From Desulfovibrio psychrotolerans (GTDB lineage: Bacteria; Desulfobacterota; Desulfovibrionia; Desulfovibrionales; Desulfovibrionaceae): DNA of 64,000 nt. The position numbers and the translations under genes were made by a program. The stretch is from NCBI RefSeq assembly GCF_013340305.1, contig NZ_BLVP01000008.1:173408-237407 (forward strand), in the 5' to 3' direction. Under the pieces are notes generated by a model. The model was not told where the DNA came from and ran no database searches. It saw nothing but the letters and a program-made list of their open reading frames with translations. This document shows, piece by piece, positions 8,096 to 16,908 of the stretch. Position 1 is the stretch's first letter; every line of letters starts with the position of its first letter.

Positions 8096-9520
8096 GTGTC
8101 ACAACTTTTTCGCGCGCTGCCTTCTGTGGACAGGGCGCTGGACGCCCTGCGGAGCTACGGCGGATCCTCTGTCCTCAAAGGGATGGACGACGTTCCCCGC
8201 GCCATGCTGCGCGACCATGTGAACGGTTTTCTGGATGTCTGCCGTGAGGAGATTCGCGCGGGCGTGCACAGCGTGCCGGAGCAATTGGCACTAGAGGTTC
8301 TGCTGCCCCGTATGGCGGCCTACGTGCGCGCCAAGTGCAGGCCGCATTTCCGGCGCGTGCTTAACGGTACGGGCGTGGTGGTGCATACCAATCTGGGCCG
8401 TTCCCTGCTGGCGGATGTGGCAGTGGAGGCGGTGCGCGAGGCCTGCGCCCATTATTCCAATCTGGAGTTTGATCTTGGCACGGGCGAGCGCGGCAGCCGC
8501 TACAGCCATGTGGAACGTATTCTCTGTCAGGTGACAGGAGCAGAGGCGGGGCTGGTGGTGAATAACAATGCCGCAGCCGTTATGCTGGTTTTGGATACCC
8601 TGTGCAAGGGGCGTGAGGTTGTTGTTTCACGCGGGCAGCTGGTGGAGATAGGCGGGAGCTTCCGCATTCCGGAGGTTATGGAAAAAAGCGGCGCCATTCT
8701 GCGTGAGGTGGGAGCCACCAACCGGACCCACCTGCGGGATTACGAAAACGCCATTACGGAACAGACTGCCGCGTTGCTGCGGGTGCATACCTCTAACTTC
8801 CGCGTGGTGGGGTTCCATAAGGAAGTGACGCTGGAAGAGATGGTGGCGTTGGGCAGAAAGTATGAGCTTCCCGTGCTGGAAGACCTTGGCAGCGGGAGTT
8901 TTCATGATTTTTCCGGCATGGGGCTGGGCGACGAGCCTACGGTGCAGCGGGTGGTGGCTGCCGGACCGGATGTGGTGACCTTTTCCGGCGACAAGGTGCT
9001 GGGGGGACCGCAGGCGGGAATTATTGTGGGCAGAAAGGAATGGATAGACCGCATCAAGCGCAACCCCATGAACCGTGCCCTGCGCATAGACAAGATGACC
9101 CTTGCCGCCCTTGAGGCAACCTTGCGCCTGTATGCAGACCCCGAAACCGCCCGCAGACGCATCCCCACTCTTGCCATGATTACCGCGCCTGCCGATGAAC
9201 TGAAGCGGCGCGCCCGCAGGCTGGCAGCCCGCATCAGGCGAGAGCTGGGCGACCTGTTCGGCGTTTCGCTGCTGGCGGACGCTTCACGCGTGGGCGGAGG
9301 CTCGTTTCCTGAACGGGATCTGCCTACCACGCTGGTGCGGCTGGTTCCCACCGGCTTTTCTGCCACGGAGCTGAAGCAGCGGCTGCTGGATACGGACCCG
9401 CCCCTTGTGGGACGGCTGGATGACGATGCTTTCTGCCTGGACCCGCGCACACTGGCGGATGCGGAATTTCCGTTGGTCTGTGACGCATTGCGGCAGGCGT
9501 GTGAAGGGGCATCATCTTAG
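8096..9520 (+). CDS. selA: L-seryl-tRNA(Sec) selenium transferase
   Basis: The 474-residue PLP enzyme converts seryl-tRNA(Sec) to selenocysteyl-tRNA(Sec) using selenophosphate. It shows the SelA hallmarks RRVLNGTGVVVHTNLGRS (from about residue 86), YSNLEFDLGTGERGSR and TFSGDKVLGGPQAG, with the PLP lysine at K300. The start is GTG at 8096, seven nt after AAAAGGAG. An in-frame ATG at 8078 overlaps that ribosome site and is less likely. SelA homologues begin much like this (MSQLFRALPSVD). Its presence implies that the organism makes selenoproteins, such as formate dehydrogenases or hydrogenases, elsewhere. selB and the tRNA(Sec) gene are not in the window. Confidence 0.95.
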   Translation: MSQLFRALPSVDRALDALRSYGGSSVLKGMDDVPRAMLRDHVNGFLDVCREEIRAGVHSVPEQLALEVLLPRMAAYVRAKCRPHFRRVLNGTGVVVHTNLGRSLLADVAVEAVREACAHYSNLEFDLGTGERGSRYSHVERILCQVTGAEAGLVVNNNAAAVMLVLDTLCKGREVVVSRGQLVEIGGSFRIPEVMEKSGAILREVGATNRTHLRDYENAITEQTAALLRVHTSNFRVVGFHKEVTLEEMVALGRKYELPVLEDLGSGSFHDFSGMGLGDEPTVQRVVAAGPDVVTFSGDKVLGGPQAGIIVGRKEWIDRIKRNPMNRALRIDKMTLAALEATLRLYADPETARRRIPTLAMITAPADELKRRARRLAARIRRELGDLFGVSLLADASRVGGGSFPERDLPTTLVRLVPTGFSATELKQRLLDTDPPLVGRLDDDAFCLDPRTLADAEFPLVCDALRQACEGASS

Positions 9521-9589
9521 TTGAGGGTGCCCCGGCGGATTTCTGAACCGGCTGCCTTCATGGTGTTTCCGCTGGAGAATACGGAATGG

Positions 9590-9641
9590 GCCACGGTGGG
9601 AGCCACGGTGGGCCAAGGTGGGCCAAGATGGGGCAAAGCAG
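9590..9641. repeat. Degenerate 10-bp tandem repeat
   Basis: Units GCCACGGTGG (9590), GCCACGGTGG (9602), GCCAAGGTGG (9612), GCCAAGATGG (9622) and GGCAAAGCAG (9632) follow one another with one 2-nt slip. The array lies just after selA and before the aminopeptidase gene. Confidence 0.7.
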
Positions 9642-9790
9642 GCAGAGCCGATGTGAATGGCGCAGGCAGGCTGCACCTGCACACGCCCGACAATATAAGC
9701 AAGCAAAGGATGCCGCAGTGACCGTGCTGACCATGATAAGGGCGTATGCCTAGTCAGCACCGGATATGCGGCACCATACGGAGCCATAGC

Positions 9791-11230
9791 ATGAGCGATT
9801 CTCTGGAGTTTTCTCCCAAAAGCTGCTGGGAGGTTTACGGCGGCGAGGCGGACCTTGCCGCCATGGACGCACTGGCAGCGCGGTATATTGACTTTATTTC
9901 CACCTGCAAGACCGAGCGGGAAACCATAGACTACGTGGTGGAACGGCTGCGCGCGGCGGGGTATACCACCAACTTTGGTCATGACGCCGTGTACCGCGTA
10001 TTCCGGGGCAAGACCATCTTCATAGCCCGCAAGGGCAGGCGCGCCCTGTCGCAGGGGATGCGGCTTCTCGGCGCGCATGCCGACACGCCGCGCATAGACC
10101 TGAAACAACGCCCGCTGTACGAATCCTGCGGAGTGGGGCAGGCAAAGACGCATTATTACGGCGGGATACGCAAGCATCAGTGGTTCTCGCGCCCGCTGGC
10201 CCTGCACGGTGTGATTGTGCGGCAGGACGGTTCGGTCGTGAAGGTGAACATAGGCGAAGACCCCGGTGATCCCGTGTTCGCCATTGCGGACCTGCTGCCC
10301 CATCTGGCGCAGAATCAGGCCAAGCAGGTGCTTGCCGAAGCCTTTGAGGCCGAGAAGATGAACATTATCCTCGGGCATCGCCCCGCGGATGCGCCGCAGG
10401 CGGAAGCTGCCGTGGAAGGCAAGGCAACGGAAGGAGGCAAGGCAGCCGGGGAAACCGCTGCCAAGGACAAGATTAAGCGCCGCGTGCTGGAACTTTTGCA
10501 CGCCAAGTACGGGGTATGCGAGGAAGACCTGTATTCTGCGGAATTGCAGGTTGTTCCCGCAGGTCCCGCCCGCACGGTGGGGTTGGACGGGGCGCTCATA
10601 GGCGGGTACGGGCAGGATGACCGCATATGCTGCTTTGCCGCGCTCGAGGCCATGCTGGACGCGGCGGATGCGGCGGATGCCGAGCCGGAATACACCCGGA
10701 CCCTGCTGCTGTGGGACAAGGAGGAGATAGGCTCCGAAGGTTCCACGGGGGCAAAGTCGCGCTTCTTTGAATACTGCGTGGAAGACCTCATTCAGGCGTG
10801 GTCGCCCGCAGCCCGGTTCAGCGATGTGATGCTGAACACCAAGGCCGTTTCTGCCGATGTGCACGGCGCGCTGGACCCGGACTATCAGGACCTGCATGAG
10901 AAGCTGAACGCCGCCACCATCGGCTATGGCCCCTGCTTCTGCAAGTTCACGGGACACCGCGGCAAGTATGAGGCCAACGATGCGCACCCCGAATACGTGG
11001 GGTGGCTGCGCGGCGTGCTGAACGCCGCAGGCGTGCCGTGGCAGATGGCGGAACTGGGCCGGGTGGACCTTGGCGGCGGAGGAACCGTTGCCATGTACCT
11101 TGCGGCATACGGCATGGATATCATCGACTTTGGTCCGGCCATTCTTGCCATGCACAGCCCCTTTGAGCTGTCCAGCAAGGCCGACCTGTACGCCACGGTC
11201 AAGGCCTACAGGGCGTTTCTTACCGCATAG
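9791..11230 (+). CDS. M18-family aminopeptidase
   Basis: This 479-residue zinc metallopeptidase is of the aspartyl aminopeptidase/M18 type. Metal-ligand and catalytic motifs are GAHADTPRID near residue 95, YGQDDRICC (family DD), LLWDKEEIGSEGSTGA (the catalytic Glu region) and a C-terminal AMHSPFELSS. HYYGGIRKHQW is also typical. M18 enzymes remove N-terminal residues from peptides in the cytoplasm, usually as dodecamers. An alanine/lysine-rich insertion at about 205-230 is weakly conserved and probably a surface loop. The ATG at 9791 has CGGAG eight nt upstream. It stands between selA and an alcohol dehydrogenase with no evident functional link. Confidence 0.88.
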   Translation: MSDSLEFSPKSCWEVYGGEADLAAMDALAARYIDFISTCKTERETIDYVVERLRAAGYTTNFGHDAVYRVFRGKTIFIARKGRRALSQGMRLLGAHADTPRIDLKQRPLYESCGVGQAKTHYYGGIRKHQWFSRPLALHGVIVRQDGSVVKVNIGEDPGDPVFAIADLLPHLAQNQAKQVLAEAFEAEKMNIILGHRPADAPQAEAAVEGKATEGGKAAGETAAKDKIKRRVLELLHAKYGVCEEDLYSAELQVVPAGPARTVGLDGALIGGYGQDDRICCFAALEAMLDAADAADAEPEYTRTLLLWDKEEIGSEGSTGAKSRFFEYCVEDLIQAWSPAARFSDVMLNTKAVSADVHGALDPDYQDLHEKLNAATIGYGPCFCKFTGHRGKYEANDAHPEYVGWLRGVLNAAGVPWQMAELGRVDLGGGGTVAMYLAAYGMDIIDFGPAILAMHSPFELSSKADLYATVKAYRAFLTA

Positions 11231-11349
11231 CCGGTTTGCGACTGTCCGTGCCGCAGGGCCGGACATGATTATCACGCGGCTACACGGGGCTATCATTCCG
11301 GTTGCGTTCGCGCCGGGGTACCGTTGCGCACAGACAAGGAGGCCATTCG

Positions 11350-12534
11350 ATGATCAATTTCCAGTTTCACATGCCCACGCGCATTATTTTCGGACCCGGC
11401 AAGCTGAACGAGCTTGGCACCACGCCGCATCTGCCGGGCAGAAAGGCGCTTATCGTCATCAGTGCGGGAGGCTCTATGGTCCGGCACGGGTACATGCAGC
11501 TTGTGCAGACGTTGCTGGCACAGAACGGTGCGGAATCTGTGGTGTTTGACCGCGTGCAGCCCAATCCGGTGCTGGAGCATGTGACCGAAGGAGCCGCCCT
11601 TGCCCGCGCGGAGGGGTGCGATTTTGTGCTCGGTCTGGGGGGCGGAAGCTCCATAGACTCCGCCAAGTCCATTGCCCTTATGGCCAATAATCCCGGCAAC
11701 TACTGGGACTACATGCCCGGCGGCACTGGCGGCAGGCAGGTGCCGCCCAACCCTGCGCTGCCCATCGTAGCCATTCCCACCACGGCGGGAACAGGTACCG
11801 AGGCGGACCCGTGGACGGTGATAACCCGTGAGCAGACAAGGGAGAAGATAGGCTGGGGCAACGATTCCACCTACCCTGCGCTTTCCATTGTGGACCCGCG
11901 TCTCATGCTGAGCGTGCCGCCGCGAGTGACCGCCATGACCGGCATGGATGCCTTTTTCCATGCGGTGGAGGCGTATGTCTCCCGTGCGCGGCAGCCTTCC
12001 AGCGACCTGCTGGCGCAGCAGGCGGTGAGCCTTATCACGTCCTTTCTGCCGCAGGTGGTCAAGGACGGGTCAGGCGTTGAGGCGCGCACCATGCTGGCGT
12101 GGGCTTCCACTGCGGCGGGGCTGTGCGAGTCGCTTTCGTCCTGCATTTCGCATCATTCCATGGAGCATGCGCTTTCTGCGTATTATCCGGATATTCCGCA
12201 CGGGGCGGGACTGGTTATGCTCTCCGTGCCGTATTTCCGCCATCTCACGCGGTATGTGCCGGACCGCATGGTGGACCTTGCCTATTTTATGGGGGCGGAT
12301 GTGGACGCCATGCCCGCCAAAGAGCAGCCGCTTGCCTTTGTTGCCGCGCTGGAGAAGCTTATAGCGGATATCGGGCTGGATGACCTGACCTTTTCCGCCT
12401 ACGGGGTAAAGCAGTCGGATATGCCCAAGCTGGCGAAGAACGCGCTGGAGACCATGGGCGGGCTGTTTAACCTTACGCCCACGCAGATGAACGAGCGGGT
12501 GGTGACGGAGATTTTTGAGGCGGCTTATCGGTAG
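11350..12534 (+). CDS. Iron-containing alcohol dehydrogenase
   Basis: The 394-residue protein belongs to the group III (Fe-ADH) dehydrogenases. The cofactor-binding GGGSSIDSAKSIAL is near residue 98, TTAGTGTEADPW near 145, and the metal ligands lie in DAFFHAVEAYVS and in ISHHSMEHALSAYYPDIPHGAG. Members reduce aldehydes or oxidise primary alcohols or diols with NAD(P)H. The substrate cannot be read from the sequence; ethanol or a related short alcohol is plausible in a Desulfovibrio-type metabolism. AAGGAGG is seven nt before the ATG. A hairpin follows the stop and the next gene is convergent. Confidence 0.9.
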   Translation: MINFQFHMPTRIIFGPGKLNELGTTPHLPGRKALIVISAGGSMVRHGYMQLVQTLLAQNGAESVVFDRVQPNPVLEHVTEGAALARAEGCDFVLGLGGGSSIDSAKSIALMANNPGNYWDYMPGGTGGRQVPPNPALPIVAIPTTAGTGTEADPWTVITREQTREKIGWGNDSTYPALSIVDPRLMLSVPPRVTAMTGMDAFFHAVEAYVSRARQPSSDLLAQQAVSLITSFLPQVVKDGSGVEARTMLAWASTAAGLCESLSSCISHHSMEHALSAYYPDIPHGAGLVMLSVPYFRHLTRYVPDRMVDLAYFMGADVDAMPAKEQPLAFVAALEKLIADIGLDDLTFSAYGVKQSDMPKLAKNALETMGGLFNLTPTQMNERVVTEIFEAAYR

Positions 12535-12569
12535 CTTGCCTGCGTTCTGACAATCTGTTTACGAATGCA

Positions 12570-12604
12570 TTCCCCCCGGAGCGGTACGCCGTTGCGGGGG
12601 GAAA
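12570..12604. terminator. Hairpin between convergent adh and bioM
   Basis: TTCCCCCCG pairs with CGGGGGGAA around a 16-nt middle that can itself pair in part. There is no U-run, so it may be a weak or factor-assisted terminator. Confidence 0.4.
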
Positions 12605-13339
12605 CTATTCCCACGGAACGATGCCCAGCCCCCGCTGCCACGAGCAGGGCTGGCGCACGCCGAAGGCGGGAATGGCATCCAGCACCTCTTGCGGGGTGCC
12701 GGCAAGAACCTGTTCGCCCTGATGTAGCACTACCATGCTGTCCGCAAGGTCAATGACCGGCTCAAGGTCGTGCACGGAAATGATCTGCGTAAGCCTGTGC
12801 TTGCGGTTATTGGCCAGAATTGCCCGCATTTCGCGTATGGCCGGGTAGTCCAGCCCGGAGAACGGTTCATCCAGAAGCAGCAGTGCCGGTGAGGCAAGCA
12901 GTGCTACGGCGAGGCAGAGTTTGCGCTTCTGCCCGTAGGAAAGGGTGTGCACGGGCGAGTGCCAGTGTTCCGCAAGGTCGAACCGCGCCGCCATGTCGCG
13001 CGCTGTTTCCTCCGCGTCCGTAAGGCCGGGGGGAAAGGCCAGCAGCATGTCTTCCGCCACGGTGGAGCCGATGATCTGAAGGTCTGCGTCTTGCAGAACC
13101 AGAGCGGAAAGGCCGCGCAGCTTATCTTCTTTGCCCGGCGAGGCAATGCCTGCCACTGTCAGTGTGCCCGATGCGGGAGCGTACAGTCCTGCAAGCAGGG
13201 AAAGAAGCGTGGATTTGCCGCTGCCGTTCACGCCGCACAGGCACAGCACCGTTCCTTCCGGCACGTCGAAGGTGACGTTCTTCAGCGAAGGACGGCCCGC
13301 GCCGGGATAGGCGAAGGTGAGCGAGCGCGCGTGTATCAC
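12605..13339 (-). CDS. bioM: ECF-type ABC transporter ATPase, probable biotin uptake
   Basis: The 244-residue ATPase is of the CbiO/EcfA/BioM group. It has Walker A GVNGSGKST near residue 37, signature LSYGQKRKL near 137 and Walker B ALLLLDEPFSGLD. It energises uptake of a vitamin captured by an S-component. The start is GTG at 13339, overlapping the bioY stop by four nt (GTGA), so the two are translationally coupled. BioY next door indicates biotin. No T-component (BioN) gene lies nearby; it may be elsewhere or shared with another ECF system. Confidence 0.85.
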   Translation of the reverse strand: MIHARSLTFAYPGAGRPSLKNVTFDVPEGTVLCLCGVNGSGKSTLLSLLAGLYAPASGTLTVAGIASPGKEDKLRGLSALVLQDADLQIIGSTVAEDMLLAFPPGLTDAEETARDMAARFDLAEHWHSPVHTLSYGQKRKLCLAVALLASPALLLLDEPFSGLDYPAIREMRAILANNRKHRLTQIISVHDLEPVIDLADSMVVLHQGEQVLAGTPQEVLDAIPAFGVRQPCSWQRGLGIVPWE

Positions 13340-13884
13340 GACGGCAGAAGCCTCCGGCTGTGCAGGAAACGATAGGCCACCACCGCTCCGGCAACCTTAA
13401 GCATGTCGGCGATGACGAACGGGACCATGCCGATGGAAAACGCCTTGGTGTAGGAAATATCCAGTACGAACTTGAGGCGCAGCACCCCGGCAAGGTAGAC
13501 CGCGCACAGGCCCGCCAGCGACCAGAGCAGGCTTTTCATGAACGAGGCGGTGCGGGGCGGCTGCGATGAACCCATACCCGCCAGAAACGCCGTGCCGATG
13601 TAGCCGATAAGGTAGCCGCCCGTGGGGCCGAGCAGGTGTGCAAAACCCGCCTTGCCGCCCGCAAAGACCGGCAGGCCGATGGCTCCGGCGAGGATGTAAA
13701 GCAGCATGGCTGCCGCGCCGTGCATGGGGCCGAGGGCGAGACCCGCCAGCACGATGAAGAAGGTTTGCAGCGTGACGGGGACAGGGCCGATGGGCAACTG
13801 CACCATGGCACCCACCACGATGAGTGCGGCAAGCATGGCAGTCCAGACTTGTTTGTGCAGGCCGGAGAGAGGAGAAGGGGTCAT
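13336..13884 (-). CDS. bioY: Biotin transporter S-component BioY
   Basis: The 182-residue membrane protein has about six helices and the BioY hallmarks LPIGPVPVTLQTFFIVLAGLALGP near the N-terminus and GPTGGYLIGYI in the middle. BioY binds biotin at the membrane and works alone or with BioM/BioN. The ATG at 13884 follows CAGGACC; an ATG 18 nt further upstream has no ribosome site. It is the first gene of bioY-bioM and is divergent from the small membrane-protein gene at 14095. I looked for a BirA-type operator in the 210-bp intergenic region and found only a weak resemblance. Confidence 0.92.
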   Translation of the reverse strand: MTPSPLSGLHKQVWTAMLAALIVVGAMVQLPIGPVPVTLQTFFIVLAGLALGPMHGAAAMLLYILAGAIGLPVFAGGKAGFAHLLGPTGGYLIGYIGTAFLAGMGSSQPPRTASFMKSLLWSLAGLCAVYLAGVLRLKFVLDISYTKAFSIGMVPFVIADMLKVAGAVVAYRFLHSRRLLPS

Positions 13885-13933
13885 TCTGGCGGTCCTGAAC
13901 ATGCCGCATCGCGCGAGCAACTGCGGGTGGTGG

Positions 13934-13961
13934 TTGTCAAAGTTGCGGATACTGTTACTAT
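13934..13961 (+). promoter_or_regulatory. Candidate promoter of the 14095 gene
   Basis: -35 TTGTCA (13934-13939) and -10 TACTAT (13956-13961) are 16 bp apart, in the divergent bioY/14095 spacer. Confidence 0.45.
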
Positions 13962-14094
13962 GGAGGCAGCATCCGCTGGCAGTTCGGTAGCAGGAGTATG
14001 CCGGGCTTGCAAGCGGGAATGCGGGGGCGGGATCCGCTCCCCTGTTGCGGGGCGTTTGCACGTAGTCTGTTCCGATCAGCCGCGAGGAGGTGGC

Positions 14095-14517
14095 ATGCTG
14101 TATCTGCATCCGGCCATCATGCCGTTCGTTATCCTGTTTCTGCTGTACGCGCTCCGGCTGGGACTGGACCGCACGTTATCCCGTTTTCCGGGGCGCAGGC
14201 GCACTTTCCGGTGGGGCAGCCACGTGCGCTACGGAAGGTATGCCCTGCTCATGCTGCTGGCAGGGGCTGTGGGCGGCGCGTTGGTTGCCCTGTGGCGCTG
14301 GGAAGAGGTGGGAAACACGGAGTTGCACTACACGCTTGCGCTTGTCATGCTGCCCATGATGGTTATTGCCTACGGTACCGGGCACATTATGGACGCCTAC
14401 CGGAGAAAGCGCACACTGCTGCCGCTGGTGCACATGATAAACAATATTCTCTTGTGTGCCCTTGCGGCGGCACAGGTGGTCACGGGCATTGCCGCGTTGC
14501 AGGAGTGGGTGCTGTAG
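14095..14517 (+). CDS. Small four-helix membrane protein (DUF4079-like)
   Basis: This 140-residue protein has four hydrophobic segments and several conserved-looking histidines at helix ends (LHPAIMPF, SHVRYGRYAL, GTGHIMDAY, LVHMINN). That pattern resembles small b-type-cytochrome-like proteins of the DUF4079 type; haem binding is inference. GAGGAGG is four nt before the ATG, a strong ribosome site. It stands before a methyltransferase gene on the same strand, with 100 bp between them. I cannot assign a reaction. Confidence 0.65.
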   Translation: MLYLHPAIMPFVILFLLYALRLGLDRTLSRFPGRRRTFRWGSHVRYGRYALLMLLAGAVGGALVALWRWEEVGNTELHYTLALVMLPMMVIAYGTGHIMDAYRRKRTLLPLVHMINNILLCALAAAQVVTGIAALQEWVL

Positions 14518-14617
14518 GTACGGAATTTTACTGTATGGACTCGCGCCGCAAGCTGCGCTATGCAGACACGCCGCATGCGTTGCGGATACATCCCGGAGTG
14601 TTCATACCTTCCTGCGC

Positions 14618-15295
14618 ATGAGGACCGCTGTGGCCGTATTGACGGAATATACCCCCTGCATCGAACTGGACCTTTGCGGCAGGCGGTGGCATCTTGAACG
14701 CGCAGCCAGCCTTGAAGCCCTGTGGGAAACCATGGGCGATGACGAGTTCGGCGAGGATGAGCGCCTGCCGTACTGGACGGAGTTGTGGCCTTCGAGCATT
14801 GTGCTTGCGCGCTGGCTGTTCGCCAACCGGGCAAGTATTGCCGGAAAACGCTGCCTGGACATGGGTTGCGGGCTGGGCCTGACCGCCCTTGTGGGATCAT
14901 GGCTGGGCGCACGCGTGGTGGCCATGGACTACGAGCCGCTGGCGCTGCGTTTTGCCAGCCGCAATGCCGCACACAACAACGTGCCCGAACCGCTGTGGGC
15001 TGTCATGGACTGGCGGTGCCCGGCCGTGCGTGCAGGAGCCTGCGAGGTGGTGTGGGGCGGTGACATCATGTACGAACGACGTTTCGTGGAGCCTGTGCTC
15101 ACCTTTCTGGAACACGCGTTGGCTCCGGGAGGTGTGGCTTGGGTGGCGGAGCCGGACAGGGCGGTATATGCCCATTTCCGTACGCAACTGGAGAGCAGGG
15201 GCTGGCAGTCGGCGCGCCTTGTCTCGGAGCAGACCGAGGCGCTGTATGAGCAGCCGGTTCCCGTTACCGTCAATCTGTGGGAGTTGCGCCGCTGA
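14618..15295 (+). CDS. Class I SAM-dependent methyltransferase
   Basis: This 225-residue protein has YWTELWPSS at about residue 50, a signature shared with lysine methyltransferases of the METTL21/ETFB-KMT group and nicotinamide N-methyltransferase-like enzymes. The SAM-binding motif I CLDMGCGLGLTAL is near 76 and the acidic VVAMDYEP follows. Protein lysine methylation is the likeliest activity, with the target unknown. The ribosome site before the ATG is weak. It is followed 45 bp later by nikR on the same strand. Confidence 0.75.
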   Translation: MRTAVAVLTEYTPCIELDLCGRRWHLERAASLEALWETMGDDEFGEDERLPYWTELWPSSIVLARWLFANRASIAGKRCLDMGCGLGLTALVGSWLGARVVAMDYEPLALRFASRNAAHNNVPEPLWAVMDWRCPAVRAGACEVVWGGDIMYERRFVEPVLTFLEHALAPGGVAWVAEPDRAVYAHFRTQLESRGWQSARLVSEQTEALYEQPVPVTVNLWELRR

Positions 15296-15340
15296 TGGCG
15301 CGGCTGCCCGTAAACCGGACGCCTTAAGGCAGGAGATGCT

Positions 15341-15760
15341 ATGGGTCAGACCATCCGTTTCGGCGTATCGCTGGATTCCGACCTGCTGGAAAAATTTGAC
15401 GCCCTGTGTGACGAACGCTGCTACCAGACCCGTTCAGAAGCCATCCGCGACCTCATCCGCAACGCGTTGGTGGAGCAGGAATGGAAGGACGAAGGCCGGG
15501 AACTGGCAGGCACGCTCACGCTGGTGTACGACCACCACAAGAGCGACCTTTCGCAGAAACTGGTGGAGATTCAGCACGACCACCACCATGTGATCATTAC
15601 CAGCCTGCATGTGCATCTGGACCACGACAACTGCCTTGAGGTGCTGCTGCTTAAAGGCAGCGGGGAAGAGGTGCGCACCCTCTCGCAGAAGCTTACCTCC
15701 ACCAAGGGGGTGAAGCATGGAAAACTTACCCTTGCGACAACAGGACAGGATATTGTCTAA
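15341..15760 (+). CDS. nikR: Nickel-responsive regulator NikR
   Basis: The 139-residue protein has an N-terminal ribbon-helix-helix DNA-binding domain ([16 protein letters not shown]) and a C-terminal ACT-like metal domain. The four high-affinity nickel ligands are present with exact family spacing: H79, H90, H92 and C98. NikR represses nickel uptake genes, or activates in some lineages, when Ni2+ is bound. AGGAG precedes the ATG. Its last 44 nt overlap the start of folE2, so the two are almost certainly co-transcribed. Nickel matters here because sulfate reducers rely on NiFe hydrogenases. Confidence 0.93.
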   Translation: MGQTIRFGVSLDSDLLEKFDALCDERCYQTRSEAIRDLIRNALVEQEWKDEGRELAGTLTLVYDHHKSDLSQKLVEIQHDHHHVIITSLHVHLDHDNCLEVLLLKGSGEEVRTLSQKLTSTKGVKHGKLTLATTGQDIV

Positions 15761-16535
15761 TATAATGGAAGACGTGCAGATGAGCCCCGCACAGGTGGCC
15801 ATGGCCATTGACCGCGTGGGCATACGCGACCTGCGCCTGCCCATTGTCATTCGCGACAGGGCCAAAGGCGCGCAGCATACGGTGGCGCGGGTGGACATAG
15901 GCGCAGACCTGCCTGCGGAATTCAAGGGCACGCACATGAGCCGCTTTGTGGAGGCGCTGGAAGGCTGGAGCGAGGAGCTGGATTACGACAGCATGCGCAA
16001 CCTGCTGCTGGATATCAAGCAGCGGCTGCATGCCTGCAAAGCCTATGCGCTGTTCCGGTTTCCCTATTTTTTGAATAAGAAGGCTCCGGCCACGGGCCGG
16101 GGCGGGCTGATGAACTACAAGTGCCAGCTCACGGGCGAAATGACGGGCGACCGCCCCGCCTTTCTGCTGGAGGTGGACGTGCCCGTGATGACGGTGTGCC
16201 CGTGCTCCAAGGCCATTTCTGACGAGGGCGCGCACAGTCAGCGTGCCGTTGTGCGCATGCAGGTGCGCATGCGCGGGTTTGCGTGGATTGAGGAATTTAT
16301 CGAGATGGCGGAGGCCTCGGCCTCTTCTCCTGTCTATTCGCTCCTTAAGCGTGAGGACGAGAAGTACGTGACGGAAGCCGCCTTTGCCGCCCCCACCTTT
16401 GTGGAAGACGTGGTGCGCGCCGTGGCCAGCAGGCTGGAGGCACACGCGCAGGTAAGCTGGTTCCGGGTGGAAGTGGAGAGCTACGAATCCATTCACAACC
16501 ACAGCGCTTTTGCCACCATAGAAAAGCATACTTGA
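15717..16535 (+). CDS. folE2: GTP cyclohydrolase FolE2 (type IB)
   Basis: The 272-residue enzyme makes 7,8-dihydroneopterin triphosphate from GTP, the first step of folate and queuosine precursor synthesis. The FolE2 signature [17 protein letters not shown] contains the catalytic metal-site cysteine; YKCQLTGEM and [11 protein letters not shown] are also typical. The start at 15717 is supported by AAGGGGGTGA at proper distance and makes a 44-nt overlap with nikR; an ATG at 15765 lacks a ribosome site. FolE2 tolerates several metals and often replaces Zn-dependent FolE under metal limitation, so pairing with nikR is notable. A terminator follows about 170 bp on. Confidence 0.92.
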   Translation: MENLPLRQQDRILSNIMEDVQMSPAQVAMAIDRVGIRDLRLPIVIRDRAKGAQHTVARVDIGADLPAEFKGTHMSRFVEALEGWSEELDYDSMRNLLLDIKQRLHACKAYALFRFPYFLNKKAPATGRGGLMNYKCQLTGEMTGDRPAFLLEVDVPVMTVCPCSKAISDEGAHSQRAVVRMQVRMRGFAWIEEFIEMAEASASSPVYSLLKREDEKYVTEAAFAAPTFVEDVVRAVASRLEAHAQVSWFRVEVESYESIHNHSAFATIEKHT

Positions 16536-16541
16536 AGAAGC

Positions 16542-16589
16542 GCGCCTGAAAAGACGTGCGCCTGAAAAGACGTACGCCTGACAAGAAGC
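16542..16589. repeat. Three 16-bp tandem units after folE2
   Basis: Two identical GCGCCTGAAAAGACGT units (16542, 16558) are followed by a diverged third (16574). They start seven nt after the folE2 stop. No coding role is seen. Confidence 0.7.
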
Positions 16590-16707
16590 ACATCTGACGA
16601 CAAGCTGCCTGAGAAAAATACTCCCGATGCTCAGGGCCGGCTGCATGGCACCCGCCTGTGCGGGGAATGTGTTCTTTGAATCCTATGTGGAGCAGACAAG
16701 ATGCCGC

Positions 16708-16741
16708 AGGCCCTCTTCCTTTTTCCAGGAGAGGGCCTTTT
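16708..16741 (+). terminator. Intrinsic terminator after folE2
   Basis: AGGCCCTC (16708) pairs with GAGGGCCT (16731), with extra pairs inside the loop, and is followed by TTTT. Confidence 0.75.
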
Positions 16742-16800
16742 CAGTGTCTGTAAGACAAGTTTGAGCGGTGTTCGGGCAGTGTTCGGGATGTGCAGGACGG

Positions 16801-16880
16801 GCCAAGACCCGGCCAAGACCCGAACAGACCCGAGCAGACCCGAGAATATCCCAACAGGTCCGAGCAGGCCCGAATAGGAC
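16801..16880. repeat. Degenerate 10-bp tandem repeat between folE2 and ogt
   Basis: Eight consecutive 10-bp units, for example CGAACAGACC, CGAGCAGACC, CGAGCAGGCC and CGAATAGGAC, fill the spacer between the convergent genes. The region just upstream (TTCGGGCAGTGTTCGGGATG) continues the pattern loosely. Confidence 0.75.
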
Positions 16881-16908
16881 GGCGCTAACGGTGGTCCGTA
16901 CCGCAGGC

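Noticed and set aside
13885-14094. BirA-type biotin operator in front of bioY
   Set aside because: Only one half-site is loosely similar (CTTTGACAA), and the partner half is not recognisable.
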